A stretch of 56,397 nucleotides of DNA from Sulfitobacter maritimus (GTDB taxonomy: Bacteria > Pseudomonadota > Alphaproteobacteria > Rhodobacterales > Rhodobacteraceae), in contig NZ_JABVBB010000026.1 in the NCBI RefSeq assembly GCF_013346665.1, forward strand, positions 1 to 56,397. Direction: 5' to 3'. Of the stretch, positions 1-8,532 are shown piece by piece. Under the pieces are notes generated by a model, which was given only the letters and a program-made list of their open reading frames with translations, made no database searches and was not told where the DNA came from. Position numbers and translations under genes: made by a program. How positions within the stretch are numbered: the stretch's first letter is position 1; every line of letters begins with the position of its first letter.

Positions 1-551
1 TGACCCAACAGCAGTTGGACCGCCCTTAGGTTGCCTGTTTTCTTGTAAATCTGCGTGACTTTCGTTCGCCGCATCGAGTGCGTGCCATAGGCGCTTGCCT
101 CCAGACCAATGGATGTCACCCAGTCACGCACAATGCGCGCGTACTGGCGGGTAGAGATGTGAAGCCGTTCGTGAAAACGCCCAGGCCAGAGGTATTCGGA
201 TCCGACCCTCAGCGGCTCCCGCATCCATCTTGCCAGCGATGCACGGGTGCCTTCGGAGATTTCGAAGCGCACAGGTTTCTGGGTCTTGCTCTGAAGAACC
301 GACGCGCGTTCCTTGATTTGGCCGGATGCCATAACATCGACCACCCTCATTTTCACCAGATCGCAGCCGCGCAGCTTGCTGTCGATGGCAAGATTGAAGA
401 GGGCCAGATCACGATGGTTCTCGGCCAATTCCAGCCGCACCCTGATCGCCCAGACGTGTTTGGGCTTGAGCGGCCTTTTCTGGCCGACGATCCGGCCTTT
501 GTTCCAGGCTGGGCGTAAGGCGCGGATGGCCGGTAAGTTTGATGTTTCCAT
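1..551 (-). CDS. Tyrosine recombinase/integrase, 3' end cut by window edge
   Basis: An open frame runs from ATG at 551 to the left edge (183 residues, no stop). It reads as a short phage-type integrase of about 190-200 residues. Visible parts are the basic N-terminus with WNKGR and KRPLKP, the first catalytic Arg in SKLRGCDLV (R61), a Lys in the beta-hairpin (SKTQKPV, K89) and the HxxR box HSMR (H158, R161). The last His and the nucleophilic Tyr lie beyond the window. It would catalyse site-specific strand exchange. A perfect inverted repeat sits 57 bases upstream of the start. The plus-strand frames over this interval are shadows. Confidence 0.85.
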   Translation of the reverse strand, partial: METSNLPAIRALRPAWNKGRIVGQKRPLKPKHVWAIRVRLELAENHRDLALFNLAIDSKLRGCDLVKMRVVDVMASGQIKERASVLQSKTQKPVRFEISEGTRASLARWMREPLRVGSEYLWPGRFHERLHISTRQYARIVRDWVTSIGLEASAYGTHSMRRTKVTQIYKKTGNLRAVQLLLG

Positions 552-607
552 GATGGATCCTCCGATCCACCACGCCCTCCCACATCGACAACCCGACGTT
601 GACAAGA

Positions 608-624
608 CATCATACCATATGATG
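608..624. promoter_or_regulatory. Perfect inverted repeat upstream of integrase
   Basis: CATCATA (608-614) and TATGATG (618-624) are perfect 7-bp arms around a 3-base centre, 57 bases upstream of the integrase ATG. This is a plausible operator. No promoter boxes are obvious. Confidence 0.35.
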
Positions 625-771
625 CTGCGCCGCATCCGAGGTCGGCTTTGAGCCCAGACTACAGATATTCTGCAACGCCACGAATGTCTGCTATCGTCAT
701 GCAGTCAAAACCATCAGTGTTTTGAACGAGATTTTTGACACGGCCTGTTTGCTTCAAACGCAAATGCTAAA

Positions 772-1479
772 CTACTTTTGAATCCTTTCTAATAGTTTTC
801 GAATTTTCTCTAATTCACGAAATATCTTAGTATCTGCCGGTTCGTTTGCGTTGGCATTTTCAAATTCTAAAATGTTGAGTTCGTGAGTAGATGAATAGTT
901 AGACCCTTCAATGTCTTCATAGGTGAGACGTATCGAAAACGGGGCAATAGGAGCTTTGTCACCAAAGAGATCAGGGCCAGTTCCCATCCAATGAGGCACT
1001 GTTTGGTTTTGGAGGATAACTGCCAATGGTCGCTGGTTATTGAAGAAGTCAGACGTACGTATCCGATCCAAAAAATCGGAGCGCCCAGAAGGTATATCTC
1101 CCTCCAATTGCGCTTTAACATTGATCGCAGCGCCAGCACCAACGTTAGAAATATTCAGCGACAACACTAAAGGATACATCTCGTCCTTGGCTAAATGCGC
1201 AACCAAAACGGGATCTACACCGGCTTGCCTCATGCGCGTTTGTTCTTTCAGCGCCCGAAAGGAAATCTGTAAGGACACCAGAGCCACAAGAAAAGCCGTC
1301 ACCGATGGCAGAATCTCTATTATCTCGCTTCGAGAGATAAGTGATGAAAATACCTGGCCACCCAGATACAATGCTAAGCAGATCAACACGCCCGTTAAAA
1401 CGCCGAGTGCGTAAACTCCATCACCTAAGAGGTCATTTTTAGGTTTCTCGCTTTTGCGAAAAGACTGCTGTTCGGACAC
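772..1479 (-). CDS. Hypothetical protein with two membrane helices
   Basis: 235 residues from a GTG start at 1479, preceded by an AGGGGTGA-like ribosome site. I do not recognise the family. The N-terminus is polar and charged. Two hydrophobic segments follow (about residues 23-46 and 56-76), then a soluble domain of about 155 residues and a charged C-terminal helix rich in Lys, Glu and Leu. The topology suggests a membrane-anchored protein with a cytoplasmic C-terminal domain. The base composition is more AT-rich than the plasmid core, so it may be recently acquired. It stands alone, and no partner gene suggests a role. Confidence 0.7.
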   Translation of the reverse strand: MSEQQSFRKSEKPKNDLLGDGVYALGVLTGVLICLALYLGGQVFSSLISRSEIIEILPSVTAFLVALVSLQISFRALKEQTRMRQAGVDPVLVAHLAKDEMYPLVLSLNISNVGAGAAINVKAQLEGDIPSGRSDFLDRIRTSDFFNNQRPLAVILQNQTVPHWMGTGPDLFGDKAPIAPFSIRLTYEDIEGSNYSSTHELNILEFENANANEPADTKIFRELEKIRKLLERIQK

Positions 1480-2098
1480 GTTGTCACCCCTGTTGAGTCG
1501 ATTGTTATTAGTGCCCGAAAAGCAACTCAGAAACCACCTTTAGTTGAACGGTCTCCTCAAAGCCGACATTCGTTTTTCTTAAGTGGAGGTCTGTTCTGTC
1601 CGCCATAGCCGACGTTGGTAGTGATCGCGGCGAAGGTCGGCTCCCCGCCTCTTATGACGCGCCGTCATGAACGGCCCTGACCTGCCATTCAAACGCTAAC
1701 CTCATGCTGCAACGCAGCCCGTCAGAGCGGCCACTCGCACATCGTGCAGCATTTTATTGATCAGATAACCACGAAGCGGACACCCTGCCCCTTGCCATTA
1801 GCCATTCAAGGGCCGCTATCCGGTCGTAGCTTCGCAGGAATGCAGGGTTGTCGCAAAAAGGGCTCTCTTCCCTAAAATGAGAAGGAATAGACCTGCGTCG
1901 TCGTTGAACTGGTAGCAGTGTTTACAACCTTCACCGAGCCCACATAGGTCAACCATGAGCCCAGAATATAACAGTGGGAAAAAGTTCGAAAGCTGCAACC
2001 GTCTCCTTTCTGATCGTAGTATTAGAGAAATCAGCTACGCCACGAAGCTCGAGGAAGCCCGGCTACGGCAGACGGCACAGCTTAGCGCCGTCTCGCCA
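1480..2098. other. Intergenic region without recognisable gene
   Basis: About 620 bases between the membrane protein and the left end of the IS6 element. The short frames here (for example 1816-1998 minus and 1955-2146 plus) have no coding character that I can support. A small inverted repeat TGACG-CGC-CGTCA lies near 1655-1670. I see nothing else. Confidence 0.5.
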
Positions 2099-2913
2099 GC
2101 TGGGATTGCCAACTTGTTTGCGGTGCGGCGCTTGGTTAGGCGGTAGGTATGAATATACCATCCTCGATGCAGCGCCTGAAAGGCTACCGTTTCCCTCGTG
2201 AGATCGTTGCATATGCCGTCTGGGTCTACCATCGCTTCGCGCTCAGCACGGCGGATGTCGAGGATCTTCTTGCCGAACGGGGTGTGATGGTCAGCCGGGA
2301 AACGATCCGGAAATGGGTGAAACGCTTTGGGCGCCACTTTGCCGATTGCATCAGGCGCGACAGACCGGCCGCGGTCGACAAATGGCACCTGGATGAGGTC
2401 GTCATCCCAATCAACGGCAGAAAATACTGGCTCTGGCGGGCGGTCGACGCGAACGGCGACGTGCTTGATATTCTCGTTCAGCCACAGCGCAACGCCAAGG
2501 CTGCAAGCCGTTTTCTGGCAAGGCTGATCGACCGGTTCGGTGCCCCCCGTGTCGTCATCACGGATAAGTTGCGCAGCTATTTCAAGCCGGTCCGAGACCT
2601 GGCACCGGGCGCAGATCATCGCGCGCACAAGGGATTGAACAACCGGATCGAAGGATCACACAGGCCAACACGAAAACGCGAGAAGTTGATGGGGCGGTTC
2701 AAATCGCCCCGACAGGCACAGAGATTTCTGGCAACACATGATCAGATCAACATCGTTTTTCGCCCACGACGCTATCAACTCTCCGCCATCTCATACCGCC
2801 ACGCCAGGACCGATGCTTTCGACCTCTGGAGAGGCTATGCTGCCGAAATGACCGCCTGACAGGCAGAGGTCTCGCCCCTCTCAAATAGGCGAAAACAAGT
2901 TGGCAATCCCAGC
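2099..2913 (+). mobile_element. IS6-family insertion sequence
   Basis: The element is bounded by perfect 21-bp inverted repeats: 2099-2119 (GCTGGGATTGCCAACTTGTT...) and its exact complement at 2893-2913. It carries one transposase gene. The flanking 8-mers do not match, so no target duplication is visible. That suggests later rearrangement, or that this copy is the junction of a former composite or cointegrate. The right end cuts into a broken SinR-like gene. Confidence 0.85.
2149..2859 (+). CDS. IS6-family transposase
   Basis: 236 residues, normal length for this family. The N-terminal helix-turn-helix region (about 35-60) is followed by the DDE catalytic core: D82 in HLDEV, D139 in VITDKLRSY and E168 in NNRIEGSHRP. 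The motif GLNNRxEGSHRPTRKRE is typical of the alphaproteobacterial IS6/IS26-like group. It would insert the element by a replicative (cointegrate) pathway. It starts 30 bases inside the left inverted repeat and reads through without interruption, so it looks functional. Confidence 0.93.
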   Translation: MNIPSSMQRLKGYRFPREIVAYAVWVYHRFALSTADVEDLLAERGVMVSRETIRKWVKRFGRHFADCIRRDRPAAVDKWHLDEVVIPINGRKYWLWRAVDANGDVLDILVQPQRNAKAASRFLARLIDRFGAPRVVITDKLRSYFKPVRDLAPGADHRAHKGLNNRIEGSHRPTRKREKLMGRFKSPRQAQRFLATHDQINIVFRPRRYQLSAISYRHARTDAFDLWRGYAAEMTA

Positions 2914-3160
2914 CATTCCTTCGTGCCTTGCTTCGCCCGGTAGGTTGCTGGTCGTTCATCGAAAGGAACCACAACCAATTGATCATCCTCATCTATGAAC
3001 GACACTAAGTGATCCCTCAGAGCGGTCGCGCTTTTGCTGTTTACATTAAGGAAGTAAACAGATTCAAGCGGCTTGTGCCGCCAAGCCGATCCATTTCCTT
3101 CCACAGTTTCTGATAGTTCTTGGTGTTATTCACATCGTAACTCACGATACAAATTGGCAT
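2914..3160 (-). pseudogene. Broken SinR-family / Cas2-like small protein
   Basis: Reading from ATG 3160 gives MPICIVSYDVNNTKNYQKLW and then ...EMDRLGG before a stop. The protein continues in another frame as ESVYFLNVNSKSATALRD, FIDEDDQLVVVPF and KQGTKEWL. Together these make a roughly 80-residue protein of the SinR-like group, which has the Cas2-like ferredoxin fold (SYDxNxTKNY start, DEDDxLVVVxF strand, GTxxWL end). One frameshift lies near 3075. The last residues are lost where the IS6 inverted repeat begins. Because of both lesions I call it a pseudogene. Sequencing error at the frameshift is possible, but the IS truncation would remain. Confidence 0.65.
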
Positions 3161-3268
3161 ATCTCAAACCCTCTTAGACTAGAATCCCAGCAAGTTCCTG
3201 CGCGGTAAATTTATAAAACATGCTAACACAAAAATGCCATTGCCGTGGTTTGATACTGCTATTCATGA

Positions 3269-4600
3269 TTACATGAACTTCCTCATTGTTTCATGTATCG
3301 CCCGTCCAAGGCATTCAACAATTTGGATTATTTCTTCCTCGGTTGAGTTGTATGCTGGCGCCAAAAGTACGTGGTCGCCACGAGCACCGTCGACCGTACC
3401 TTGCCCAGGATAGACTAGCAATCCGTTTCGCTTACAGGCGGCGCCAATTCGGCCAGCCAAATTTAGGGCTGGATCAAACGGTTCTTTTGTCGATCGATCT
3501 CGCAGAAATTCAACAGCCTGAAGCAGCCCTCTACCACGGATGTCGCCAACTCCGGGAGCACTACGGAGCCGAGAATCTAATGCCTGACGCAATCTAAGCC
3601 CTGCTGCGACCACATTATCGGCTAATCGATCTTCAGCGATGACATTTTGTACCGCTAGCGCTGCCGCACAAGCCACAGGATGGGCCATGTAGGTGTGACC
3701 ATGAACAAATCCGTGGGCGTCGCTGGAGAAAGCGTCATGTATTTCTTTCGTGCATACAGCAGCACCGATCGGTTGATAGCCGCCCCCAAGCCCCTTGGCG
3801 AGGGTGACTATGTCAGGGCGAATTCCTTCCGCCTCGCACGCTAAAAACGGCCCCGTGCGCCAGGTGCCGCACATCACCTCATCTAGGATCAACAGCACTC
3901 CATAACGGTCACATATCTCTCGAACTCGGGCGAAATAACCCGGGCTTGGCGGCACAGCACCCGCCGTTGCACCCACTACAGTTTCTGCCACAAAAGCCGA
4001 CACGGTTTCGGGGCCCAAATTCAGGATCGCAGCCTCCAAACTATCGGCAGCTCGGACAGCATAAGCTTCATCGCTTTCGCGTTCCGCCCGCTCGTGGAAT
4101 GCGAAACAAGGCTGAACAAGTAACGCTTCACTTAACATGGGGCGGTAAGGAACCTGCCGCTTCACACTACCGCCGCGAGCCAACACACCGAGGGTGTTAC
4201 CGTGATAACTCTGCTGCCGCGCGATTACATGATGGCGCTCCACATCCCCACAAGCGAGGTGATATCCGCGCGCCATTTTTATCGCGGTTTCAACTGCTTC
4301 CGAGCCGCTGCTAACCAGATAAACTTTATCCATCTCCAAAGGCGTTGAAGCGCAGATTTTTTCGGCAAGTTGTTCGGCCGGTGCGCTCGTAAAGGCACCG
4401 CTATGAACATACTCCAATTGAGCGGCTTGGGATCGGATCGCTTCAATCACACGTGGCTCACCGTGGCCTATACACGACACTGCCGCGCCTCCGCTCGCGT
4501 CAAGAAACCTTTGTCCCGATGCATCTTCGATCCATGAGCCTGTTGCACGTATGGCAAGCGGTGGCGAGCTTTTCCCACCCCGATGGAAGACATAGCTCAT
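3269..4600 (-). CDS. PLP-dependent class III aminotransferase
   Basis: 443 residues, full length for the omega-amino-acid/ornithine type aminotransferases. The phosphate-binding SSGSEAVETA loop is at about 97-106, the cofactor-nitrogen Asp is D240 in LILDEVMCG, and the Schiff-base Lys is K269 in TLAKGLGGGY. It would move an amino group between an omega-amino or amine donor and a keto acid in the cytoplasm. Its ATG overlaps the TGA of the RpiR gene (ATGA), so it is translationally coupled and is the last gene of the TRAP/M81 operon. That context suggests it processes an amine or amino acid released from the imported compound. The substrate cannot be read from the sequence. Confidence 0.9.
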   Translation of the reverse strand: MSYVFHRGGKSSPPLAIRATGSWIEDASGQRFLDASGGAAVSCIGHGEPRVIEAIRSQAAQLEYVHSGAFTSAPAEQLAEKICASTPLEMDKVYLVSSGSEAVETAIKMARGYHLACGDVERHHVIARQQSYHGNTLGVLARGGSVKRQVPYRPMLSEALLVQPCFAFHERAERESDEAYAVRAADSLEAAILNLGPETVSAFVAETVVGATAGAVPPSPGYFARVREICDRYGVLLILDEVMCGTWRTGPFLACEAEGIRPDIVTLAKGLGGGYQPIGAAVCTKEIHDAFSSDAHGFVHGHTYMAHPVACAAALAVQNVIAEDRLADNVVAAGLRLRQALDSRLRSAPGVGDIRGRGLLQAVEFLRDRSTKEPFDPALNLAGRIGAACKRNGLLVYPGQGTVDGARGDHVLLAPAYNSTEEEIIQIVECLGRAIHETMRKFM

Positions 4601-5472
4601 CGAGTTTTTTCCTTCGTATTATGATAGTTATAATAGGCTCCGCTTCGATAGAGCTCTTCTTCAACAGCGCCGATTCTGTTTTTCCCTTCTTCACCCAAAC
4701 AGACCAGCATCGCGGTCATTAGACTTTCAACCAAGGCCGAAGCCGCTGTGATCGATGGAAAGAATGACGGGCCAGAAGGACCAAACAGCAAAACGTTATC
4801 AGTCAGTGGAGTCAGCGGGGATGCTCGACTATCTGATAGGCAGACTAAGCTAGCGCCAGAGCGTTCCACAGCATACGCAACCTGTTCGATTTCCCGCCCG
4901 TAGGGCTGAAAGTTGATCGACAGCACAGCATCGTCTGGCCGTAAAGAAAGCAGTTCTGAGGGCAAAGTACTGGCATCCAGCAAAACTACATCGTCACGCA
5001 ACATACGAGACAAATACACAAATGTGTGACCTGGCGCCCGGCAACTCATGAATGCTGCGACGAAAACCCGATCAGCCCGAGCCAGTTTCTCTGCTGCAGC
5101 GCAAATAGCAGTTGAACCGTTTATTGCCTCTGTGTGCGAGAGGTTTGCCCGATGCGCGCTGAATGCCTCTTGGACCAAATTCCGCCCACTGCTGCCAACC
5201 ACGTTTGACGCCCGATCAACATAGGGTTCCGGAACTGATCTCAAGTGTTCCGAATGGATCAGGCGAATGTCAGACCACCTTTCAAAGCCGAGAAGGTTCG
5301 CCAACCGCACTAACGTCGCCGGAGACACCGCTGCCCGCTCTGCAATTTCTCGCATAGAATAGATGACTACGTCGTCAGGGTGATCGAGGACGTATCGCCC
5401 CCCCCTTTGCGCCTTCGCTGGAAGGGAAGGCATAGTTGCCATCAACTTCGCGTGGAATTCTTTAAGAGACAT
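4597..5472 (-). CDS. MurR/RpiR-family transcriptional regulator
   Basis: 291 residues from ATG 5472, chosen because it lies 14 bases after the dctM stop; a longer frame would overlap dctM. The N-terminal HTH_6 domain (about 20-80) contains SMREIAERAAVSPATLVRLA and GFERWSDIR. The C-terminal SIS domain (about 125-265) holds the sugar/ligand-binding fold with FVAAFMSCRA and DDAVLSINF. Members of this family sense phosphosugars or related ligands and bind palindromes near their own operon. As part of the transporter operon it probably controls its own expression. Candidate operators lie upstream of the M81 gene at 10004-10052. Confidence 0.88.
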   Translation of the reverse strand: MSLKEFHAKLMATMPSLPAKAQRGGRYVLDHPDDVVIYSMREIAERAAVSPATLVRLANLLGFERWSDIRLIHSEHLRSVPEPYVDRASNVVGSSGRNLVQEAFSAHRANLSHTEAINGSTAICAAAEKLARADRVFVAAFMSCRAPGHTFVYLSRMLRDDVVLLDASTLPSELLSLRPDDAVLSINFQPYGREIEQVAYAVERSGASLVCLSDSRASPLTPLTDNVLLFGPSGPSFFPSITAASALVESLMTAMLVCLGEEGKNRIGAVEEELYRSGAYYNYHNTKEKTR

Positions 5473-5486
5473 CTGAACCGTTCCCG

Positions 5487-6806
5487 TCACCTTATCGCTC
5501 CGTTGCTCAACAGCTCCGGTAACCAAAGTACTGTTTCAGGGAATGCAATGAGCAGGAACATTGTTACGAGATCTGCTACGAGGAACCACAACACTCCTTT
5601 AAAGACCTGGTCAGCGGACATTAGGTTGCCGATTACGTTCTTAATGACAAAAACATTCAGCCCAACAGGTGGTGTGATTAAGCCAATCTCGAGGAGCTTT
5701 GTTGTTACGACGCCTGCGTAAATTAAGCTGATTCCAGATGTTTCAAACACCGGCAGCAGAACGGGCAGCGTTAAGAGCATTACCCCAATTGGGTCTAAGA
5801 ACATTCCTAAAACAACATAAAGCAACGCTACAGCGATAATGATCTCTACTTGGCCAAGACCAGTTTCGCCGATGATGCCTTGTACATATTCGGGCAATCC
5901 CGCGAATGCGAAGAACCGAGTAAGCATTGCTGCCGCTACAGCGATGAGAAAAATGGAGGAGGTTGCGCGAACAGTCTCCATAACAGATTCAATCAACTTG
6001 TGCAGACTAAGGCTACGCCGGGCCACGCCGATGCAGATGGCGGACAACGCCCCGATTCCGCCCGCCTCGGTTGCAGAAAAATAACCCCCAAAGATTCCGC
6101 CAAAGACAACAATCACCAGAAACATCAATGGCCAGATGTCCGCTAATGAAGCAAAGCGCTCTCCCCACGAAATATTCTCATCACGGGGAGCCAATTCGGG
6201 GTTCTTAAGCACCCTCGCGATGATCATCACGACATAGAAAAGGGCTGTCAAAAGTCCTGGGATCACCGCCCCTATGAATAGCTGACTCACGGGAACTTCT
6301 GCGAAGACCGCGTATAGCAGAAGTACAGTCGAAGGAGGTATCAAAGAACCAAGAGTTCCGGCCGCAGCAATTGTTCCCACGGCAAGCGACTTATCATAGC
6401 CGCGATCAATCATTGGCGGGATGGCGATCTTGCCCATTGCCGCAGCACAGGCGACAGACGAACCCGAGACCGAAGAGAAGAGTGCCGCTCCGCCGACCGA
6501 AGCAACGGCCAAGCCTCCAGGTAGAAAACTTAACCAAGCTCTAGCCACTCTAAAGAGACCATCGGTTAGACCTGCAGAAAAAGCGACATAGCCCATTAAC
6601 AAAAACATAGGTATGGCGCTCAGACTCCAGCTTGCAGCAAATCCGTGAGGTACACTACGGAGTACACCCCACATGGCACGCTCACCGACAAGCAAATAGA
6701 TACCACCGATGGCCACCAACCCAAGCGCAGCAGCAACAGGGACCCGAAGGGCGAGTAGAACACTTAGAACGCCAATGCCCATTATTGAAAGTGTAATAGC
6801 ATCCAT
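5487..6806 (-). CDS. dctM: TRAP transporter large permease (DctM-type)
   Basis: 439 hydrophobic residues with about twelve membrane segments, the usual size of the DctM subunit. Family hallmarks include a gated GIGxLSxL...RVPVAAALG N-terminus, a SLIPPSTVLLLYA segment and LITPPVGLNVFVIKN near the C-terminus. It is the ion-coupled translocation subunit in the inner membrane. I prefer ATG 6806, one base after the dctQ stop (TGAGATG), over the longer start at 6836. It works with the DctQ and DctP subunits upstream. The substrate class (organic acid or similar) is not defined by sequence. Confidence 0.92.
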   Translation of the reverse strand: MDAITLSIMGIGVLSVLLALRVPVAAALGLVAIGGIYLLVGERAMWGVLRSVPHGFAASWSLSAIPMFLLMGYVAFSAGLTDGLFRVARAWLSFLPGGLAVASVGGAALFSSVSGSSVACAAAMGKIAIPPMIDRGYDKSLAVGTIAAAGTLGSLIPPSTVLLLYAVFAEVPVSQLFIGAVIPGLLTALFYVVMIIARVLKNPELAPRDENISWGERFASLADIWPLMFLVIVVFGGIFGGYFSATEAGGIGALSAICIGVARRSLSLHKLIESVMETVRATSSIFLIAVAAAMLTRFFAFAGLPEYVQGIIGETGLGQVEIIIAVALLYVVLGMFLDPIGVMLLTLPVLLPVFETSGISLIYAGVVTTKLLEIGLITPPVGLNVFVIKNVIGNLMSADQVFKGVLWFLVADLVTMFLLIAFPETVLWLPELLSNGAIR

Positions 6807-6807
6807 C

Positions 6808-7356
6808 TCAGCGCCCTCCACCGCGAAGAAAAGCATCCCTCAATCCGATCAACGCGCGCAAAGAGCATAATACGGTCAGCACACCGGTAAGCGTTGCGGC
6901 GATAGGCAAAAAGAAACGTGAGGGCCAAGTTAGAACCGGGATCATGCCAACGATAAACTCCCCTTCGTGCCAAGCCCTTAATGCTTGTTCGCCTGCCCCC
7001 CAGGCGACAAAGATTAAGAAGACAGATAGGCAAACATTAGAAAGCAAATTTATGAAGGCCTGCATCCGTGGTCCAGACCAGTCATAAAACAGATCGACAG
7101 CAATGTTCTCCCGGCGCTGCTGTACCAAAACCATCGGCAAAAAGATCAGTGCTGGCATCCACCACTCGGCGACGATCTCAATGGTAGAGGGGAGGGGATA
7201 TGAGAAAGCCATGCGCCCCACAACATCCATGAAAATGTGGAACATCATGGTAATAAGGCACAGCGCGGCTATGAATGCCAAAAGCTGGCCGACCCGCTCT
7301 GTAGTGCGTTCGAGTAATATCATGCTTGATGCCTTGATTGGTAAATTTGAGGCCAC
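6808..7356 (-). CDS. dctQ: TRAP transporter small permease (DctQ-type)
   Basis: 182 residues with four membrane helices (about 24-46, 63-80, 100-120 and 143-165). The EIVAEWWMPALIFLPMVLVQQRREN segment and the preceding D-V-V-G-R are typical of the DctQ family. It is the small inner-membrane subunit that pairs with DctM. It lies 24 bases downstream of dctP and one base upstream of dctM in a single transcriptional unit. Confidence 0.9.
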   Translation of the reverse strand: MASNLPIKASSMILLERTTERVGQLLAFIAALCLITMMFHIFMDVVGRMAFSYPLPSTIEIVAEWWMPALIFLPMVLVQQRRENIAVDLFYDWSGPRMQAFINLLSNVCLSVFLIFVAWGAGEQALRAWHEGEFIVGMIPVLTWPSRFFLPIAATLTGVLTVLCSLRALIGLRDAFLRGGGR

Positions 7357-7380
7357 CCCATACGAGGTGGCCCGGGCAGG

Positions 7381-8502
7381 TCACAGACCGTAGGTATTCG
7401 CGTCTAGTTTGTCGAAAATTTCGATTTGCAAAGCTGCGATAAACTCATCACGCGTCAATCCAGATGCCAGAAGGTCAGACCATTTTTTCAACCCATCCGT
7501 ATATGCTTTAACAAGAGATGTTGCGTTTTCGATACCATATACAGCTTCCGCCTTTTCAATCACCGCGCTGAGATCCTGTCCATTGAACTCTTGCACCCAT
7601 GATTGAAGCCCTACCGGACGCTCGCTCACGATAACCCCTTGCTTCTCCGCTTCGGACAGAGCTTCAATATTAAGATCCACATAGGCTTCGGTTGTTGCAA
7701 CTAACGCTTCAGGCAGCTGATCTAGCATCGCGCGTCGATCGTTGGCCGGGAGGTCGGCCCACGTACTTTTATTGAAGGCGAGAAAGGGACCTGAATTGTA
7801 AACGCCCAGGTCCGCCAGAGTGATGTGATTCGCCACATCCCAAAGCGAGAAGCTCTTAAGAGCAGCCCCCGGCTGCATTGCAACGTCAATTATCCCTTTA
7901 TCAATCGCCTCATACATTTCCGAACTAGAGGTATGCACCACAGTACCACCGCTTTCGGCGACCCAACGATCCCACGCCCCCCCCGGCGTGCGTACCCGTT
8001 TGCCCTGCAGGTCTGATTTTTCCAAAATTCTATTTTTCGAAATCAGCGCATAAGGTGCTGTTGCGTAGCTACCAGTATACACTACATTTTGCTGCGAAAA
8101 CTCTGCGAGACACTGTTCACAATTCAGCAATGTGAATTCCGTCACTGCCGCAGCGACTGCAAGAGGTTCTCCTGACAGCATAGCCAGCTCTGATACTAGC
8201 TGGCTCGTTGGAAGCTGTGCGGGATTATAGGTTAGCGCAAGAATGGATGCATCAGAAATACCATCACCCAAGCCGGTGAGTGTCTCTTTTCCTGACATTA
8301 GAGCACCGCCTGAGATCAATTTGAACTTCACCGCTCCATCGGTGGCTTGCTCAACCGCAGGGAAGTACGTGTGGTAGCCGACGCGAATTGTCGGATGCGA
8401 TGGCCCTACCCAGCTCGCGACGGTTAGTTCATTAGCATTCGCTGCTCCCCAGAAATAGGACACAACGCAGCACGCCATAATTGATTTGCAAATTTTATTC
8501 AT
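7381..8502 (-). CDS. dctP: TRAP transporter substrate-binding protein (DctP-type)
   Basis: 373 residues from ATG 8502, chosen because AGGAG lies seven bases upstream and a secretion signal begins there (basic start, hydrophobic core and AANA-N cleavage region near residue 23). The mature protein starts ELTVASW and carries the DctP-like KRVRTPGGAWDRW region, where the Arg usually contacts the substrate carboxylate. It acts in the periplasm, delivering ligand to DctQM. It lies 30 bases after the M81 peptidase gene in the same operon. The ligand is unknown; a carboxylated compound is expected from the family. Confidence 0.92.
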   Translation of the reverse strand: MNKICKSIMACCVVSYFWGAANANELTVASWVGPSHPTIRVGYHTYFPAVEQATDGAVKFKLISGGALMSGKETLTGLGDGISDASILALTYNPAQLPTSQLVSELAMLSGEPLAVAAAVTEFTLLNCEQCLAEFSQQNVVYTGSYATAPYALISKNRILEKSDLQGKRVRTPGGAWDRWVAESGGTVVHTSSSEMYEAIDKGIIDVAMQPGAALKSFSLWDVANHITLADLGVYNSGPFLAFNKSTWADLPANDRRAMLDQLPEALVATTEAYVDLNIEALSEAEKQGVIVSERPVGLQSWVQEFNGQDLSAVIEKAEAVYGIENATSLVKAYTDGLKKWSDLLASGLTRDEFIAALQIEIFDKLDANTYGL

Positions 8503-8532
8503 GAGAACTCCTGTTGTTTTTCGTATAGACAC

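Noticed and set aside
1955..2201. Small plus-strand genes before the IS6 transposase
   Set aside because: They run into the IS inverted repeat, have no ribosome site and no recognisable product.
2091..2921. Target-site duplication of the IS6 element
   Set aside because: The 8-base flanks (tctcgcca and cattcctt) do not match, whether the end is placed at GCT or at GGG.
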